Numbered from the stretch's first letter, positions 54,270 to 63,856 are shown. The stretch is 64,000 nucleotides of DNA from an uncultured Lachnospiraceae bacterium (GCA_944383265.1 CALWOX010000003.1:124001-188000), one strand, 5' to 3'. The notes: generated from the sequence alone by a model not told the origin. Made by a program: numbers and translations.

Positions 54270-54637
54270 GAAATAAGGGCTGTATGTATCACCACATATA
54301 TATAATCAGGCTCCATGACATATCCCGACTCGGAAAGCTGATACTCACGTCCGTCTTGAACAGCCTCAGCTATGCCTTTTATTAATGCTATAAGCTCGCC
54401 TCTTTTAAGCTTGTTTCTTGTAAGAAGCATACTTAAAGGAGTTTTTGATGAGATATTGTAATATACTACTGTTTCTCCGTTTACCATCCTTTTCGACGCA
54501 GGAAGCGTATGCTTGATCTCATTTGCGGAGATCATTTCCAGCTGATAGCCTATTATTTCCTCATCCTTTGGGAAAGTAACGGCTATATAGCCGGATGAAC
54601 CGATATTCTCATAAGAAATCCTTAATTTTTCATTCAT
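54254..54637 (-). pseudogene. DUF6382 domain, 5' part of the frameshifted DUF6382-FHA gene
   Basis: 127 residues. MNEKLRISYENIGSSGYIAV and YYNISSKTPLSMLLTRNKL match the DUF6382 start; EPDYIYV is its usual strand. The frame then reads VIHTALISCTFR and stops, while the next frame reads DTYSPYFMYLP, the expected continuation. A single lost base, for example one G of a GGG run at about 54286-54288, would rejoin them. Either a real frameshift, a programmed one, or an assembly error. The classical start is ATG 54637. Confidence 0.7.
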
Positions 54638-54659
54638 AACGAAGTACCTCCACCATACC

Positions 54660-55331
54660 TCAGCTTATTAAAATAATGAAATGTATAAGCATCCCTGCCG
54701 TAAGGTACGGCACAAAGGGAATCTCTGTTTTAAGACTGAATCTCCGAAAAACAATAAACCAAACCGCTCCGATAAAAGACAATCCCATTGCCAGGAAGAT
54801 GAGCCAAAGTGTATAAAACCATCCTGCTGTCATTGCCGTGACCGCCAAAAGCTTTACATCTCCCATACCAAGTCTGCCTCTTAACAGAAAGCCTGCACCT
54901 GAAAGGAACAGAGAAAATACTATTCCGTCAATTAAGAAGCCTTTCAATTCATCAGGTCCCATTCCTGTAAAAGCCAAAAGCAATTGAGATATAAAAAAAA
55001 CAAGCAATATATTGTCAGGCACTACCCTCTTTTTTATGTCTGTACAAGTAAGTAGCAGATATGTAAGGAGCATATCCGCAAATCTTGCAGATAAAAGATT
55101 ACCGTTTTTCGGAAGGACTCCATAAAATTCTCCTCCAAGATAAGCAGAGAGATACCAGTTTCCCGCACATGCAATAAGCCATATCCCTGACGAAATAAAA
55201 AATGCTTTGCCTTGAAGAATATCTCGGAAAGTCGGCTTTGCATCTTTTATTACATCTTTTACATATACTGTCCTTATCCCGCCAAGTAATGCCGCAGCTA
55301 TAACAGACAAGGCCTCTGCCTCACTACTCAT
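54660..55331 (-). CDS. Type IV prepilin peptidase (A24), longer form
   Basis: 223 residues with about seven membrane segments. Catalytic Asp motifs CTDIKKRVVPDN and LGMGDVKLLAV; VPFVPYLTAG closes the domain. Known: cuts Flp-type pilin signals. It overlaps the TadE-like gene end by eight bases. Two A24 enzymes in one operon suggest divided substrates. Confidence 0.92.
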   Translation of the reverse strand: MSSEAEALSVIAAALLGGIRTVYVKDVIKDAKPTFRDILQGKAFFISSGIWLIACAGNWYLSAYLGGEFYGVLPKNGNLLSARFADMLLTYLLLTCTDIKKRVVPDNILLVFFISQLLLAFTGMGPDELKGFLIDGIVFSLFLSGAGFLLRGRLGMGDVKLLAVTAMTAGWFYTLWLIFLAMGLSFIGAVWFIVFRRFSLKTEIPFVPYLTAGMLIHFIILIS

Positions 55332-56055
55332 TTATATTTTCTCCTCTCATACCTCTTACACAGGCCCTATTCATCAAATTTATTTCAGGCATGATATCTA
55401 TAGGAAAGAGGGGATCAATGGTATAGCAAACTACTATATCCACAGTGGAACCGTCCTCAAAAAAATGAGAGGATGAAAAATCAAGCCCTGCCGTACCGCC
55501 GATAACTCTTAATGCCAAAAGCCTTTCATTGGCTGAGTTGCCGTTTGCATCAGCGCCTATATATCCCTCGACCATAGGCCTTACCACAAGCTCAAAAAGC
55601 CCGTCGTTTACTTCCTGACTTCCCTTGCTTATAAGTACGCTTCCTATATTTTTAAGGATATCCACAGGATCCGTCGTACCTGTATAGCTGCCTGAATAAT
55701 CACCACTGCTGAAGGCCTCATAAAGGTCCACCACATTTTCCACATCAGCATTGAATTGATCCACTCTCCCTGAGGCAGAGCTTTGCACGCCTGAGTTCAG
55801 ATCACTTAACCCCGACACCTGACAGATATAGCTGTACATGGATATTTCCTTTGCAGTCTGTGATACAGCGTGCTGTATGAGTCCGTAGGTATAAACTATC
55901 CTTATAATATAAAGGAAGGTAACTATTACCATCAAAAAAAACGGATATGCTATACTTGCCTCAAGAGTCAGCGCTCCTTTACAGTCGCGCTTTTTTCTCT
56001 GAGCTTTCGAATCTTCTTTTTTGTATTTTCTTTTTAAGCCCCTTAATATTCCCAT
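55324..56055 (-). CDS. TadE-like pseudopilin
   Basis: 243 residues. A class III signal DCKGALTLEASIAYPFFLMV has Gly then Glu at +5 before a membrane helix; the C-terminal domain is extracellular. Known: TadE/TadF are minor pilins of Tad systems. It starts 31 bases after the DUF5702 gene. The basic N-terminal stretch before the signal is long, as usual here. Confidence 0.85.
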   Translation of the reverse strand: MGILRGLKRKYKKEDSKAQRKKRDCKGALTLEASIAYPFFLMVIVTFLYIIRIVYTYGLIQHAVSQTAKEISMYSYICQVSGLSDLNSGVQSSASGRVDQFNADVENVVDLYEAFSSGDYSGSYTGTTDPVDILKNIGSVLISKGSQEVNDGLFELVVRPMVEGYIGADANGNSANERLLALRVIGGTAGLDFSSSHFFEDGSTVDIVVCYTIDPLFPIDIMPEINLMNRACVRGMRGENINE

Positions 56056-56086
56056 AGCTCCAAGTACTATTTATCTTTTATCCTTA

Positions 56087-58582
56087 TCAATATCCCAAAT
56101 ATATCTCATTTTCAAAATATAGCCTGCCGGTCAGACCTCCCGCCTCATAGTTTTTCTTAAAAGGCATCACACTGCCGAAAAGCATCCGAGTGGACAGACC
56201 TGTTTTTGCATTTAGATATGTATAAGCATTTGACATTCTGAAATCTCCCTGCTCATTTCTCATATTCATCTCTACAAGATCTGCCGTTCTCATTATCCGC
56301 TTTTCTCTGCCTTCTATAAGGCACATAATGAGAAGATAATCCTCGTAGCTCACGAAGACTCCCTTCTGTCCGTAGTTTTCTATAAGTGGCTGCCCATCAG
56401 GAAAATCATTTAGTACAATATTGTTCTTTGTTTTTACAAGCGGTATCCTGTACCCTCCGTCTATAAGGAAGCTCATATCAACATAAGTCTCTGCTGTTGC
56501 CCATGCCGTAATAAATATCCAATAAAATACTGTTTCAGGGACAACAAAGCCTGTGAGTGCGCTGGCTGCCGCAGCAGCCGCATGGCATGACGGACTGACT
56601 ACAGTCTTCTCGGAATTCATAGCAACAATGTTATTTGCCAGGCGTTCGGCAAATATTATGCCGTAAATTGTATTTTCGTTTGCCGCATCGCTTCTGTTTC
56701 CGAAAATTATGTATTCTATCTCACCTCTGAGAACTGTCTCCCTGTCCTTTTTCGGTGAAAATCGCATGTCCGGTTCTCCCTCGTCATGAGCATACCGCCA
56801 TTTCGGCATATAAAAGCTGTTCTTGTCAGACTCTGACATGCTGTTTCCTGAAAATTTTTCGACTCCTGTAAGCCTTGTTTTGAATGTGCCGAAAATATAG
56901 CTTAATCCAAGCACATCATCCCTTGCTGCCTCTGCTGCCTGTTGCACAAGACTCGGCTCCTTTGCTCCGCTTAATATATTCTTTGAGGTGCTCAGGTCTC
57001 CGTCCTCATTATAAAAGCCTGTGACTGAAGGGACACTGCTGCCGCTCTCAAAGGTTTTTGACGGTCTCTGTCCGTATATGTCCTCAGGAACCTCCTTGCG
57101 TTCCTCCTTAGAATCCTCCTTTACTTCATCGTTTCTTTCAGATTGCTTTTTTGCAATGTCACTGTTTATCTTCCGGCTTCCGTTTTCTTGAGCCTCCACT
57201 ACTGTTTTTGTAGGGTTTATTTCCTCCCATTGCACACCTTGGAAAAAGGCTGTTATTATAGTAATCGAAGGCATGTAGCTTCTTCCTTCGGAGCCTTCAA
57301 AGGCTGACTCCAAGTCGTCTGTTTTTTCATCAATGTTAAGATAGTAAAAATAATAAATTTCTTCCTGCTCTTCCGCTGAATCGTCCTCGTCCCCTCCGGC
57401 TCCTTCTCCGTTGCTCTCATCTCTCATACTTTCAAGCTCAGCTTTGTATCTCGTAAAGGCCGTCTCAATTTCAGTTATCACCTTATCTGTTTCCGAGGAC
57501 ATATATTTTGAATCTTTTAATGCCTTCAGAATATCGTCATTTAATATCTCATTTATCTTTACAAGGTATACATTTTTGTAATCATTTATATTTTTGTCCG
57601 CATCACTTATAAGATCTGCCACATCGCTGTTGTCTGAGGCTTTAGCATTGTTTTCTGTCTTAAAATCCTCAAGGCGTTTTATACCCTCATTAACCTCTTT
57701 TTCAGCCCTTTCAGCAAGGTTCAGGACTCTCCCGGCTTTTTCCGGAAGCGCCTTCAGCCCATTTATCAGATTTGATTTGTTTTTTTCGTACAGATTTGCA
57801 CTTGCCCGAGTATCCGCAGGAAGCTCCTCATCGCTTTCTACAGCTTCGGACCTTGTGACCTCCATCTTTGCACGGAGCGAATCACTATACATTATTGTCC
57901 AATTATCCACATTGGATACATAGGTATTCAGATCTCTTATAGCTTCTCGCAGCTCTGCAAGGGTCTTGTCCGCGGACATGTTTTTTTCGTCCACGTCCAT
58001 CTTATCCTCCATGACCTCTGCTGTTTCCTGTATCTTATCCTGTTCTGATTTTGCGGTGTCAAGATTTTCAAGTATACTGAAACGGTCGAGCATAACATAT
58101 ATTCCTCTGAATTTTGCATACTCCATCATCTGATTCTCCAAAACCTGCCACTCAGCAAGACAGTATTCAGGGGTTACCTCACATCTTTCCACTTTAAAAT
58201 CATAAAGATTAAGAAAACTCTTTCCCGAGTATGGGCTCCCTGCGCCTGCCGCATCCTTTAATATCTCCCAGAGCTTATCCGAATATGCCTCATCTCCAAG
58301 TCCTGATGCCAGAAGCGTCGCCTCAAGGCTTTCCTTATATATATCCCCAATCTTTGTCGGGTCATCTATCGCAAATAAACCATATTTATCCTTAAGAGCC
58401 GTATTATAATCCGCCAAAGCGCTTACAGCCGCCAGGTCCGCAGCCTCCTGAGTCATAGCTTTTGCCGAGACAAGTCTGCTCCCGTCAATAAGCACTGCCG
58501 AAAACAGTATAGTCGGCAGTGTTATTATCACAAGAAAGATAGAAATGGCTCCTTTTATTTTCTTGTTATTAAACAGCTTCAT
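56087..58582 (-). CDS. DUF5702-type pilus-associated protein
   Basis: 831 residues. A hydrophobic start KIKGAISIFLVIITLP with Gly then Phe at +5 resembles a pseudopilin signal; DGSRLVSAKAMTQEAADLAAVSAL follows (broken here), as in TadG-like proteins. A long helical middle is Glu/Lys-rich. Known: DUF5702 proteins occur in Clostridia Tad loci. Inference: a minor pilin or assembly component. It lies 40 bases downstream of the TadE-like gene at 58623. Confidence 0.82.
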   Translation of the reverse strand: MKLFNNKKIKGAISIFLVIITLPTILFSAVLIDGSRLVSAKAMTQEAADLAAVSALADYNTALKDKYGLFAIDDPTKIGDIYKESLEATLLASGLGDEAYSDKLWEILKDAAGAGSPYSGKSFLNLYDFKVERCEVTPEYCLAEWQVLENQMMEYAKFRGIYVMLDRFSILENLDTAKSEQDKIQETAEVMEDKMDVDEKNMSADKTLAELREAIRDLNTYVSNVDNWTIMYSDSLRAKMEVTRSEAVESDEELPADTRASANLYEKNKSNLINGLKALPEKAGRVLNLAERAEKEVNEGIKRLEDFKTENNAKASDNSDVADLISDADKNINDYKNVYLVKINEILNDDILKALKDSKYMSSETDKVITEIETAFTRYKAELESMRDESNGEGAGGDEDDSAEEQEEIYYFYYLNIDEKTDDLESAFEGSEGRSYMPSITIITAFFQGVQWEEINPTKTVVEAQENGSRKINSDIAKKQSERNDEVKEDSKEERKEVPEDIYGQRPSKTFESGSSVPSVTGFYNEDGDLSTSKNILSGAKEPSLVQQAAEAARDDVLGLSYIFGTFKTRLTGVEKFSGNSMSESDKNSFYMPKWRYAHDEGEPDMRFSPKKDRETVLRGEIEYIIFGNRSDAANENTIYGIIFAERLANNIVAMNSEKTVVSPSCHAAAAAASALTGFVVPETVFYWIFITAWATAETYVDMSFLIDGGYRIPLVKTKNNIVLNDFPDGQPLIENYGQKGVFVSYEDYLLIMCLIEGREKRIMRTADLVEMNMRNEQGDFRMSNAYTYLNAKTGLSTRMLFGSVMPFKKNYEAGGLTGRLYFENEIYLGY

Positions 58583-58622
58583 ATCTCCCCCATGTCATAG
58601 ATCAATATCAGGAGATTACTCT

Positions 58623-59300
58623 TTATTTGAGCAGATCTGTTATCCCCATTATTGCATCCTTTATGGCCTGATATCCCTTTTGTACACTTCCGAAAATCTT
58701 TGTCTGCTTCATCACATCTGCAGCAATATCCACATTTCTCACAAAATCCGCAGGATCCGTAACAGCTGAAACAGCCGTTGTATCAATTTCAAACGGTCCC
58801 TTCTTTCCGAACATCTCAGCAATAGAATCCACAGGCATCTTATAGCCGCTTTTTATATTGACCTTTACGCGCTTTGCAATGAGATAATCCTCAACCTCCA
58901 CATAGTCGCCCTTATTTTCTGTTTCTCCCCTTATAATGTCTCTTCTCCCAAGATTTTCGTCTATATATTTGTTTATTATGGCCGAATACTCGGCCTTACC
59001 TCCACCATCCATGAAAGGAACATTCCTGTATGGATCTCTAATCAGGAAGTCATCCAAGGTCTTTACTCCCTTTGACATATCGCTTACTCTTGAGCTGTAA
59101 ATAATCGAGCCTCTTTCTGAAGCCTGTATCGCAACACTCTGCACATTCACATTCTGATATAAAACCAGACCCATAAATAAAATAAAGATCAATGAAAAAA
59201 ACAATACTGAAAAGACCATAGTCGCTTCTATGGTCAGGTAGCCTTGCTCTGCTTTCAGTTTTTTCTTTATTTCTTTTGATATTCTCTTAAACTTTTTCAT
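58623..59300 (-). CDS. TadE-like pseudopilin
   Basis: 225 residues from ATG 59300; an earlier in-frame start would add 44 residues across the hairpin and has no RBS. Class III signal KAEQGYLTIEATMVFSVLFF with Glu at +5. Cut after Gly it leaves a long extracellular domain. Second TadE-like gene of the operon. RBS is weak (GGGAA). Confidence 0.85.
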   Translation of the reverse strand: MKKFKRISKEIKKKLKAEQGYLTIEATMVFSVLFFSLIFILFMGLVLYQNVNVQSVAIQASERGSIIYSSRVSDMSKGVKTLDDFLIRDPYRNVPFMDGGGKAEYSAIINKYIDENLGRRDIIRGETENKGDYVEVEDYLIAKRVKVNIKSGYKMPVDSIAEMFGKKGPFEIDTTAVSAVTDPADFVRNVDIAADVMKQTKIFGSVQKGYQAIKDAIMGITDLLK

Positions 59301-59322
59301 GATATAGTTCCCGGATACACGA

Positions 59323-59364
59323 GCTTTTGTCAAAGGCGGACAAAAAAGCCCGCCGAACAAAAGC
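59323..59364 (-). promoter_or_regulatory. Intercistronic stem-loop between flp and the TadE-like gene
   Basis: Minus-strand RNA hairpin: GCTTTTGT (59364-59357) with ACAAAAGC (59330-59323), and an inner GGCGG (59354-59350) with CCGCC (59339-59335). No T run follows, so it is not a normal terminator; it may stabilise the pilin message. Confidence 0.8.
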
Positions 59365-59385
59365 CTCAAAGAAAGCATTTTACAC

Positions 59386-59571
59386 TTACTCAGGTATTGA
59401 GGGTGCTTCGATAACGCTCTCATCAAATACAATTTTCATTATATTTTCAGCAAATTTCGTTATCTGCTCTCTAAATAAAAGAGCGATAACCATAAGAGCG
59501 GCTATAATCATAACTATTTCCACTGTGCCCATTCCCTCTTCCTCTGCCAAAAATCTTTTCATCATACTCAT
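59386..59571 (-). CDS. flp: Flp-type major pilin
   Basis: About 61 residues. Class III signal EEEGMGTVEIVMIIAALMVI, cut after Gly so that Met is +1 and Glu is +5; the mature pilin is about 47 residues. Known: Flp subunits polymerise into Tad pili. The start at 59571 has AAGGAGG eight bases upstream; an earlier in-frame ATG at 59592 lacks one. It follows tadC by 47 bases. Confidence 0.9.
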   Translation of the reverse strand: MSMMKRFLAEEEGMGTVEIVMIIAALMVIALLFREQITKFAENIMKIVFDESVIEAPSIPE

Positions 59572-59618
59572 ACATGTTTCCTCCTTCCGCAATTTTATGT
59601 ATATGATGCGGTTTTTAC

Positions 59619-60554
59619 CTACATTCCCGATGTCATGCTCAGGACGGCAGGTGTCGCCACTATCAAAACTATTCCCAAAAACATTATCATAAGTGGTATA
59701 AGTATCTTTGTGCCGGCCTCTTCACCCAACTGCTTTGCTGCGTTTTTTCTCATTTCCCAGCACTCATTTCCCTGTTCTCTCAAAACAGGGACAACCTCGG
59801 CTCCGCCTCTCTTCAGATTCATAACTATGACCGATACAAATTTTGTGACTTCCTTGACACGGCATCTTCTTGCAAATTCCTCGTATGCCGCCGCCTCGGT
59901 TTTTCCGGCCTTGATTTCCATTAGCGCATATCTCATCTCGTCGTATAAAATATGATCCTTTTTGTTTTCATTTATGATCTTTTCCCAGGCCTTTGATATA
60001 GTCATTCCCGCATTGACAAGGAGCGTAAGTTTGCTGATAAATTCGGGAAACTCCATTTGTATAGAGAGCCTCCTCTTTTCTGTTTTTTCCTTGAGGCTGC
60101 TGTCCACCAAAAAAGGTACTGCAAAAAAGCCTATTACTGCCACTGCCGAAAGAAGTAATCCATTAAATATATCTCCCTGAGAGCTCATAATGATTCCTGC
60201 AGCGGAAGCTATAAATGACATCAAAAGTGCTGCGCAAAGTCTGTATCCGCTATGAATATACATGTAAAACTCTGCATCTTTGGGCCCATAAAGCTCAAGT
60301 ATCTTCTGGTATACCTGATTTTTGTATCTTGCCAAAAAGGTCTTCAAATCCTTCGGAAGCAGTCTGTATAATGACATGTTGTCCGTCAAAAAAAGGCCTA
60401 ATGGGATAAAGTCCTTAAGTCCGAACTCCTCCTTATCAACATATTGCAGATATTCATCGTATACCCCTTTAGACTTGAAATAGCTCAAAAGAAATAATCC
60501 GGCAAAAATTATTAAAACTATTGCTGATATAACTACAGCTATAAACGACTCCAT
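59619..60554 (-). CDS. tadC: Tad inner-membrane platform protein TadC
   Basis: 311 residues, T2SF fold: helical cytoplasmic domain and membrane helices at the start, middle (LLLSAVAVIGFFAVPFLV) and end. EFISKLTLLVNAGMTISKAWEKI and NLKRGGAEVVPVLREQGNECWEMR are the family marks. Known: TadB and TadC form the platform that couples the ATPase TadA to pilus growth. Confidence 0.92.
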   Translation of the reverse strand: MESFIAVVISAIVLIIFAGLFLLSYFKSKGVYDEYLQYVDKEEFGLKDFIPLGLFLTDNMSLYRLLPKDLKTFLARYKNQVYQKILELYGPKDAEFYMYIHSGYRLCAALLMSFIASAAGIIMSSQGDIFNGLLLSAVAVIGFFAVPFLVDSSLKEKTEKRRLSIQMEFPEFISKLTLLVNAGMTISKAWEKIINENKKDHILYDEMRYALMEIKAGKTEAAAYEEFARRCRVKEVTKFVSVIVMNLKRGGAEVVPVLREQGNECWEMRKNAAKQLGEEAGTKILIPLMIMFLGIVLIVATPAVLSMTSGM

Positions 60555-60613
60555 ATCGTTATCTCCAACTTAAATAAGTATTTATACTTTTTACCTTAAA
60601 CATTTACCTTTCT

Positions 60614-61408
60614 TTAAATCTCGATCTTCATGATTTTAGAGCCTACCACATATGCCAAAACAAATATCGCTATCGCAACAGTCATTGCCATAATCCCGGG
60701 GATCTGTGTAAATACAGGTCTCATATAATCCCCTGATGTCAAGGCTAAAAACTCCACCAGGATCACAGGCATGATCATCATAAAATTGAATTCGTATTTT
60801 TTTCCTGAGATCATTGTATTTATTTCCTGCTTTATCTCAATCTTTTCACCTATTGTATTGGAGGTCGTCCTCATTACCTCTATCAAGTCCCCTCCTGTTC
60901 TTTTACAGGTAACAAATATGTCAACGAAATTGTCAATATCCTCAATATGAGCTCTCTCGGCAAACTGTCCGAACATCTCCTCGATGGTATTGTTCATGCC
61001 TATTCCTCTGAGGATATATTCCAATTCCTTGATAATATCCGTATCAGGATCAGGGTATATAACCCTAAGGTCGTTAAGCGAGTCCCTTATACCTGTCTCA
61101 ACTGATTTTCCGACAGATAATGCCGAAGACAATGAATAAAGCATATCTTTAAATTGAAGAGTCAGCATGTTTTTTCTTTTTTCAATTATCTGCTTAGTCC
61201 TTATGGCCGGGAATTTGACACAAAACAGCATGAGTAAAGCTGATATAAACGGGTTCTGATAAAAAACATAACCTACAAAAAACAATACCGCTGCCGCAAA
61301 GGCCATATTTATTATTTTTTCTTTCTTTGACATGATGTATATGTCATAATCTGTGAGTCCGTCTTCCCTTTGCTGCGGTTTTTCTTTATTTTTATTCTTT
61401 CCAAACAT
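60614..61408 (-). CDS. tadB: Tad inner-membrane platform protein TadB
   Basis: 264 residues, T2SF fold. Motifs MLYSLSSALSVGKSVETGIRDSL near 105 and TCKRTGGDLIEVMRTTSN near 170, two membrane helices in the first third and one at the end. It follows tadA by 10 bases and precedes tadC by 59. Partner of TadC. Confidence 0.92.
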   Translation of the reverse strand: MFGKNKNKEKPQQREDGLTDYDIYIMSKKEKIINMAFAAAVLFFVGYVFYQNPFISALLMLFCVKFPAIRTKQIIEKRKNMLTLQFKDMLYSLSSALSVGKSVETGIRDSLNDLRVIYPDPDTDIIKELEYILRGIGMNNTIEEMFGQFAERAHIEDIDNFVDIFVTCKRTGGDLIEVMRTTSNTIGEKIEIKQEINTMISGKKYEFNFMMIMPVILVEFLALTSGDYMRPVFTQIPGIMAMTVAIAIFVLAYVVGSKIMKIEI

Positions 61409-61418
61409 CTCTGTCCTC

Positions 61419-62654
61419 CTAAACCCTGTCAGAAACGCCTGCCATATGAAATTTATATGTATTTATCATAGGGTTTTCTGTTCTCTCAAGTCCCCCTATT
61501 ATCCTTCCGTCTTTTGTCTCCCCATGCTCCACAAATTTGTACAAAGCATTGAGCTTGATCTCTCCGTTTTCATACCCGACTACCTCAGTTATCTCAAGAG
61601 TCCTCCTTGACTTGTCACGAAGTCGTGAGAGCTGAATAATAATATCTAAAGCCGAAGCTATTTGCTGTCTTATGGCTTCTATAGGGATACTGTTTCCGGA
61701 TATGACCATTGTCTCAAGCCTTGAGAGCATGTCCTTGGTAGAATTGGAATGACCTGTGGAAAGAGAGCCGTCATGTCCTGTATTCATTGCCTGAAGCATA
61801 TCAAGAGCCTCCGCTCCTCTTACCTCTCCGACTATTATCCTCTCGGGTCTCATACGAAGTGATGATCTTATGAGATCTCTTATTGTCACCTCACCCTTTC
61901 CCTCCATGTTAGCGTTACGAGTCTCAAGTCTCACAAGGTTATCCACGCCCTTTATCTGCAGCTCCGCCGAGTCTTCTATGGTAATAACTCTCTCGTCCTT
62001 AGGTATCCAATTGGAAAGAGCATTCAGAAATGTAGTTTTTCCCGAGCCCGTACCGCCACTGATAAAGATGTTGTACTTTGCCCGCACCATCCGTTCCAGT
62101 ACCTCTGCCACCTCTGGAGTCAAGGAGCCGTAGCCTATGAGCTTTTCCATAGTCATCGGATCCTCAGGGAATTTTCTGATAGTCACTGTGGGGCCGTCCA
62201 AGGCTATCGGAGGCAACACCACATTTACACGGGATCCGTCCAAAAGTCTGGCGTCTACTATGGGATTAGCCTCATTTACTGTACGGTTTACCTTAGAAAC
62301 GATGTTTAAAATTACATTTTCAAGCTTTTCATCAGTTCCAAAGCTTACATCCTTTTTATATAAGCGCCCATCCTGCTCCACAAACACATTATGAGGGCCG
62401 TTTATCATGATCTCAGTAATGCTCGGATCGTCAACCAGTGGCTGCAGTACATCCAACCCGCGCATCGAATTAAATACACTTTCTGAAATATACTGTCTTT
62501 CAGTCAGCGGAATATACTTTTTCCCCGACTCCTCAGATACTATCTGAATAATCGTATCCCTTATCTCGTCATCACTAAGATTTCTGGTGAGATCCAGACG
62601 ATCCGATACCATAGCTCTGATTTGCCTGACATATGCTTCCATATTTTCAGTCAT
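61419..62654 (-). CDS. tadA: Pilus assembly ATPase TadA/CpaF
   Basis: 411 residues. Walker A SGGTGSGKTTFLNALS, Asp box ITIEDSAELQI, Walker B-region RPERIIVGEVRGAEAL and His box HSNSTKDMLSRLE. Known: hexameric secretion ATPase that drives pilus extension and retraction. The start at 62654 has GGAGGG seven bases upstream, better than a TTG at 62669. It follows tadZ by 22 bases. Confidence 0.96.
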   Translation of the reverse strand: MTENMEAYVRQIRAMVSDRLDLTRNLSDDEIRDTIIQIVSEESGKKYIPLTERQYISESVFNSMRGLDVLQPLVDDPSITEIMINGPHNVFVEQDGRLYKKDVSFGTDEKLENVILNIVSKVNRTVNEANPIVDARLLDGSRVNVVLPPIALDGPTVTIRKFPEDPMTMEKLIGYGSLTPEVAEVLERMVRAKYNIFISGGTGSGKTTFLNALSNWIPKDERVITIEDSAELQIKGVDNLVRLETRNANMEGKGEVTIRDLIRSSLRMRPERIIVGEVRGAEALDMLQAMNTGHDGSLSTGHSNSTKDMLSRLETMVISGNSIPIEAIRQQIASALDIIIQLSRLRDKSRRTLEITEVVGYENGEIKLNALYKFVEHGETKDGRIIGGLERTENPMINTYKFHMAGVSDRV

Positions 62655-62676
62655 ATCCGGTCCCTCCAATCAGCTT

Positions 62677-63801
62677 CTACTTATTCTCATTTAACAATTC
62701 AATAAGAGGACGAAATACAGGAAAGAGCATATCTCCCGATTTAAGAATATCCGCTTTCCTTAAAAAAACAGACATTTCTCCAATGCAGGCAACCGTCGAT
62801 GTCTTGCTCAAGGGACCATAAGTCTGTTGTAAACCGGAGCCAAGTCTCCCGGCTCCAAAGTTCATCCCACCTGCGTGCAATGAAGATGTTCTGTTTTGAA
62901 CAATGCGCAGCTTTTCAAAAATCCTTGTATATGAATCGTGCAGCATCGCCTCATCCAAAAAACGCGAAAGCTTTGCCGTTGCAGACTCTGTCGGTATGAC
63001 AGGTGTAAATATCACATTTGCTTCTGAAAGTATTTTTACAGTTTTTTCATTAAATGATGATGACAGGTCGATAATGAGCACATCGTATTCGGACTTTTCC
63101 TTTATAGTATTGATAAGGCTCGCCATCTCGGACGAGCTCGTCTCGCAATACTCCGATATGCTCTCCGGGCCGGCAATGTAAAAAAGGCCTGAATGAGGTT
63201 CTTTTGCTACAGCCTGTGCAAGCTTTATGCCCGCATTTATTCCCTTTGTTTTAACAGCCAAAAGCACATCAGACATAGATCCGTGCCCGTTTTCAAATAA
63301 TCCCTTAACAGAATCTATGTCCTCAAGATTTAAATAAAAAGTATTGATACCTGCCCTTGCACAGCAAACCGCCATTCCCAATGAAAGCACGGTCTTTCCT
63401 GATCCTCCGGACGGGCTGTAAAACACTGCCGTTTTTGTACAGCTGTTTCCGCAAACGACCTCATTTGAACCTGTAGCCTCCGCATATTTCAAAAGAATTT
63501 CATTAAGGAGGTTTTCTGTTTTTTGATACTTTGCTACAGAAACAAATCCCTGAGGGCATATTTCTCCTGCCGACAGAACAATTTTAAGCTTGATATTTTC
63601 CTTTGCAGACAAATCTTCATCCGCAAACTTTTCATCAACTATCAAAATATCGATATCTGTCTCATTTATGTACGCCTTAAGTAAATCTCTATCCGAAAAT
63701 ATATTCAGCTCAAGCTGCGGCGCCTTCTGCATAAAATAATCAGACAGGCACTCCTGATATAACCTGTCACTATCAGCCAAAACCACCTTTTTCTTTGTCA
63801 T
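62677..63801 (-). CDS. TadZ/CpaE-like pilus localisation ATPase
   Basis: 374 residues. First about 110 residues form a receiver-like domain (VVLADSDRLYQECLS, ILIVDEKFADE) without the usual Asp set; the rest is a MinD/ParA-type ATPase with the deviant Walker A SPSGGSGKTVLSLGMAVCCA and VLIIDLSSSFNEK. Known: TadZ/CpaE sets the pole or site of the pilus. First gene of the operon, with a consensus promoter upstream. RBS GGTGGTGAG. Confidence 0.9.
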   Translation of the reverse strand: MTKKKVVLADSDRLYQECLSDYFMQKAPQLELNIFSDRDLLKAYINETDIDILIVDEKFADEDLSAKENIKLKIVLSAGEICPQGFVSVAKYQKTENLLNEILLKYAEATGSNEVVCGNSCTKTAVFYSPSGGSGKTVLSLGMAVCCARAGINTFYLNLEDIDSVKGLFENGHGSMSDVLLAVKTKGINAGIKLAQAVAKEPHSGLFYIAGPESISEYCETSSSEMASLINTIKEKSEYDVLIIDLSSSFNEKTVKILSEANVIFTPVIPTESATAKLSRFLDEAMLHDSYTRIFEKLRIVQNRTSSLHAGGMNFGAGRLGSGLQQTYGPLSKTSTVACIGEMSVFLRKADILKSGDMLFPVFRPLIELLNENK

Positions 63802-63856
63802 ACCGGCTCACCACCCCCTGCAGCCATTTCATAAAGAAAGCATAAAAATCAATTAA

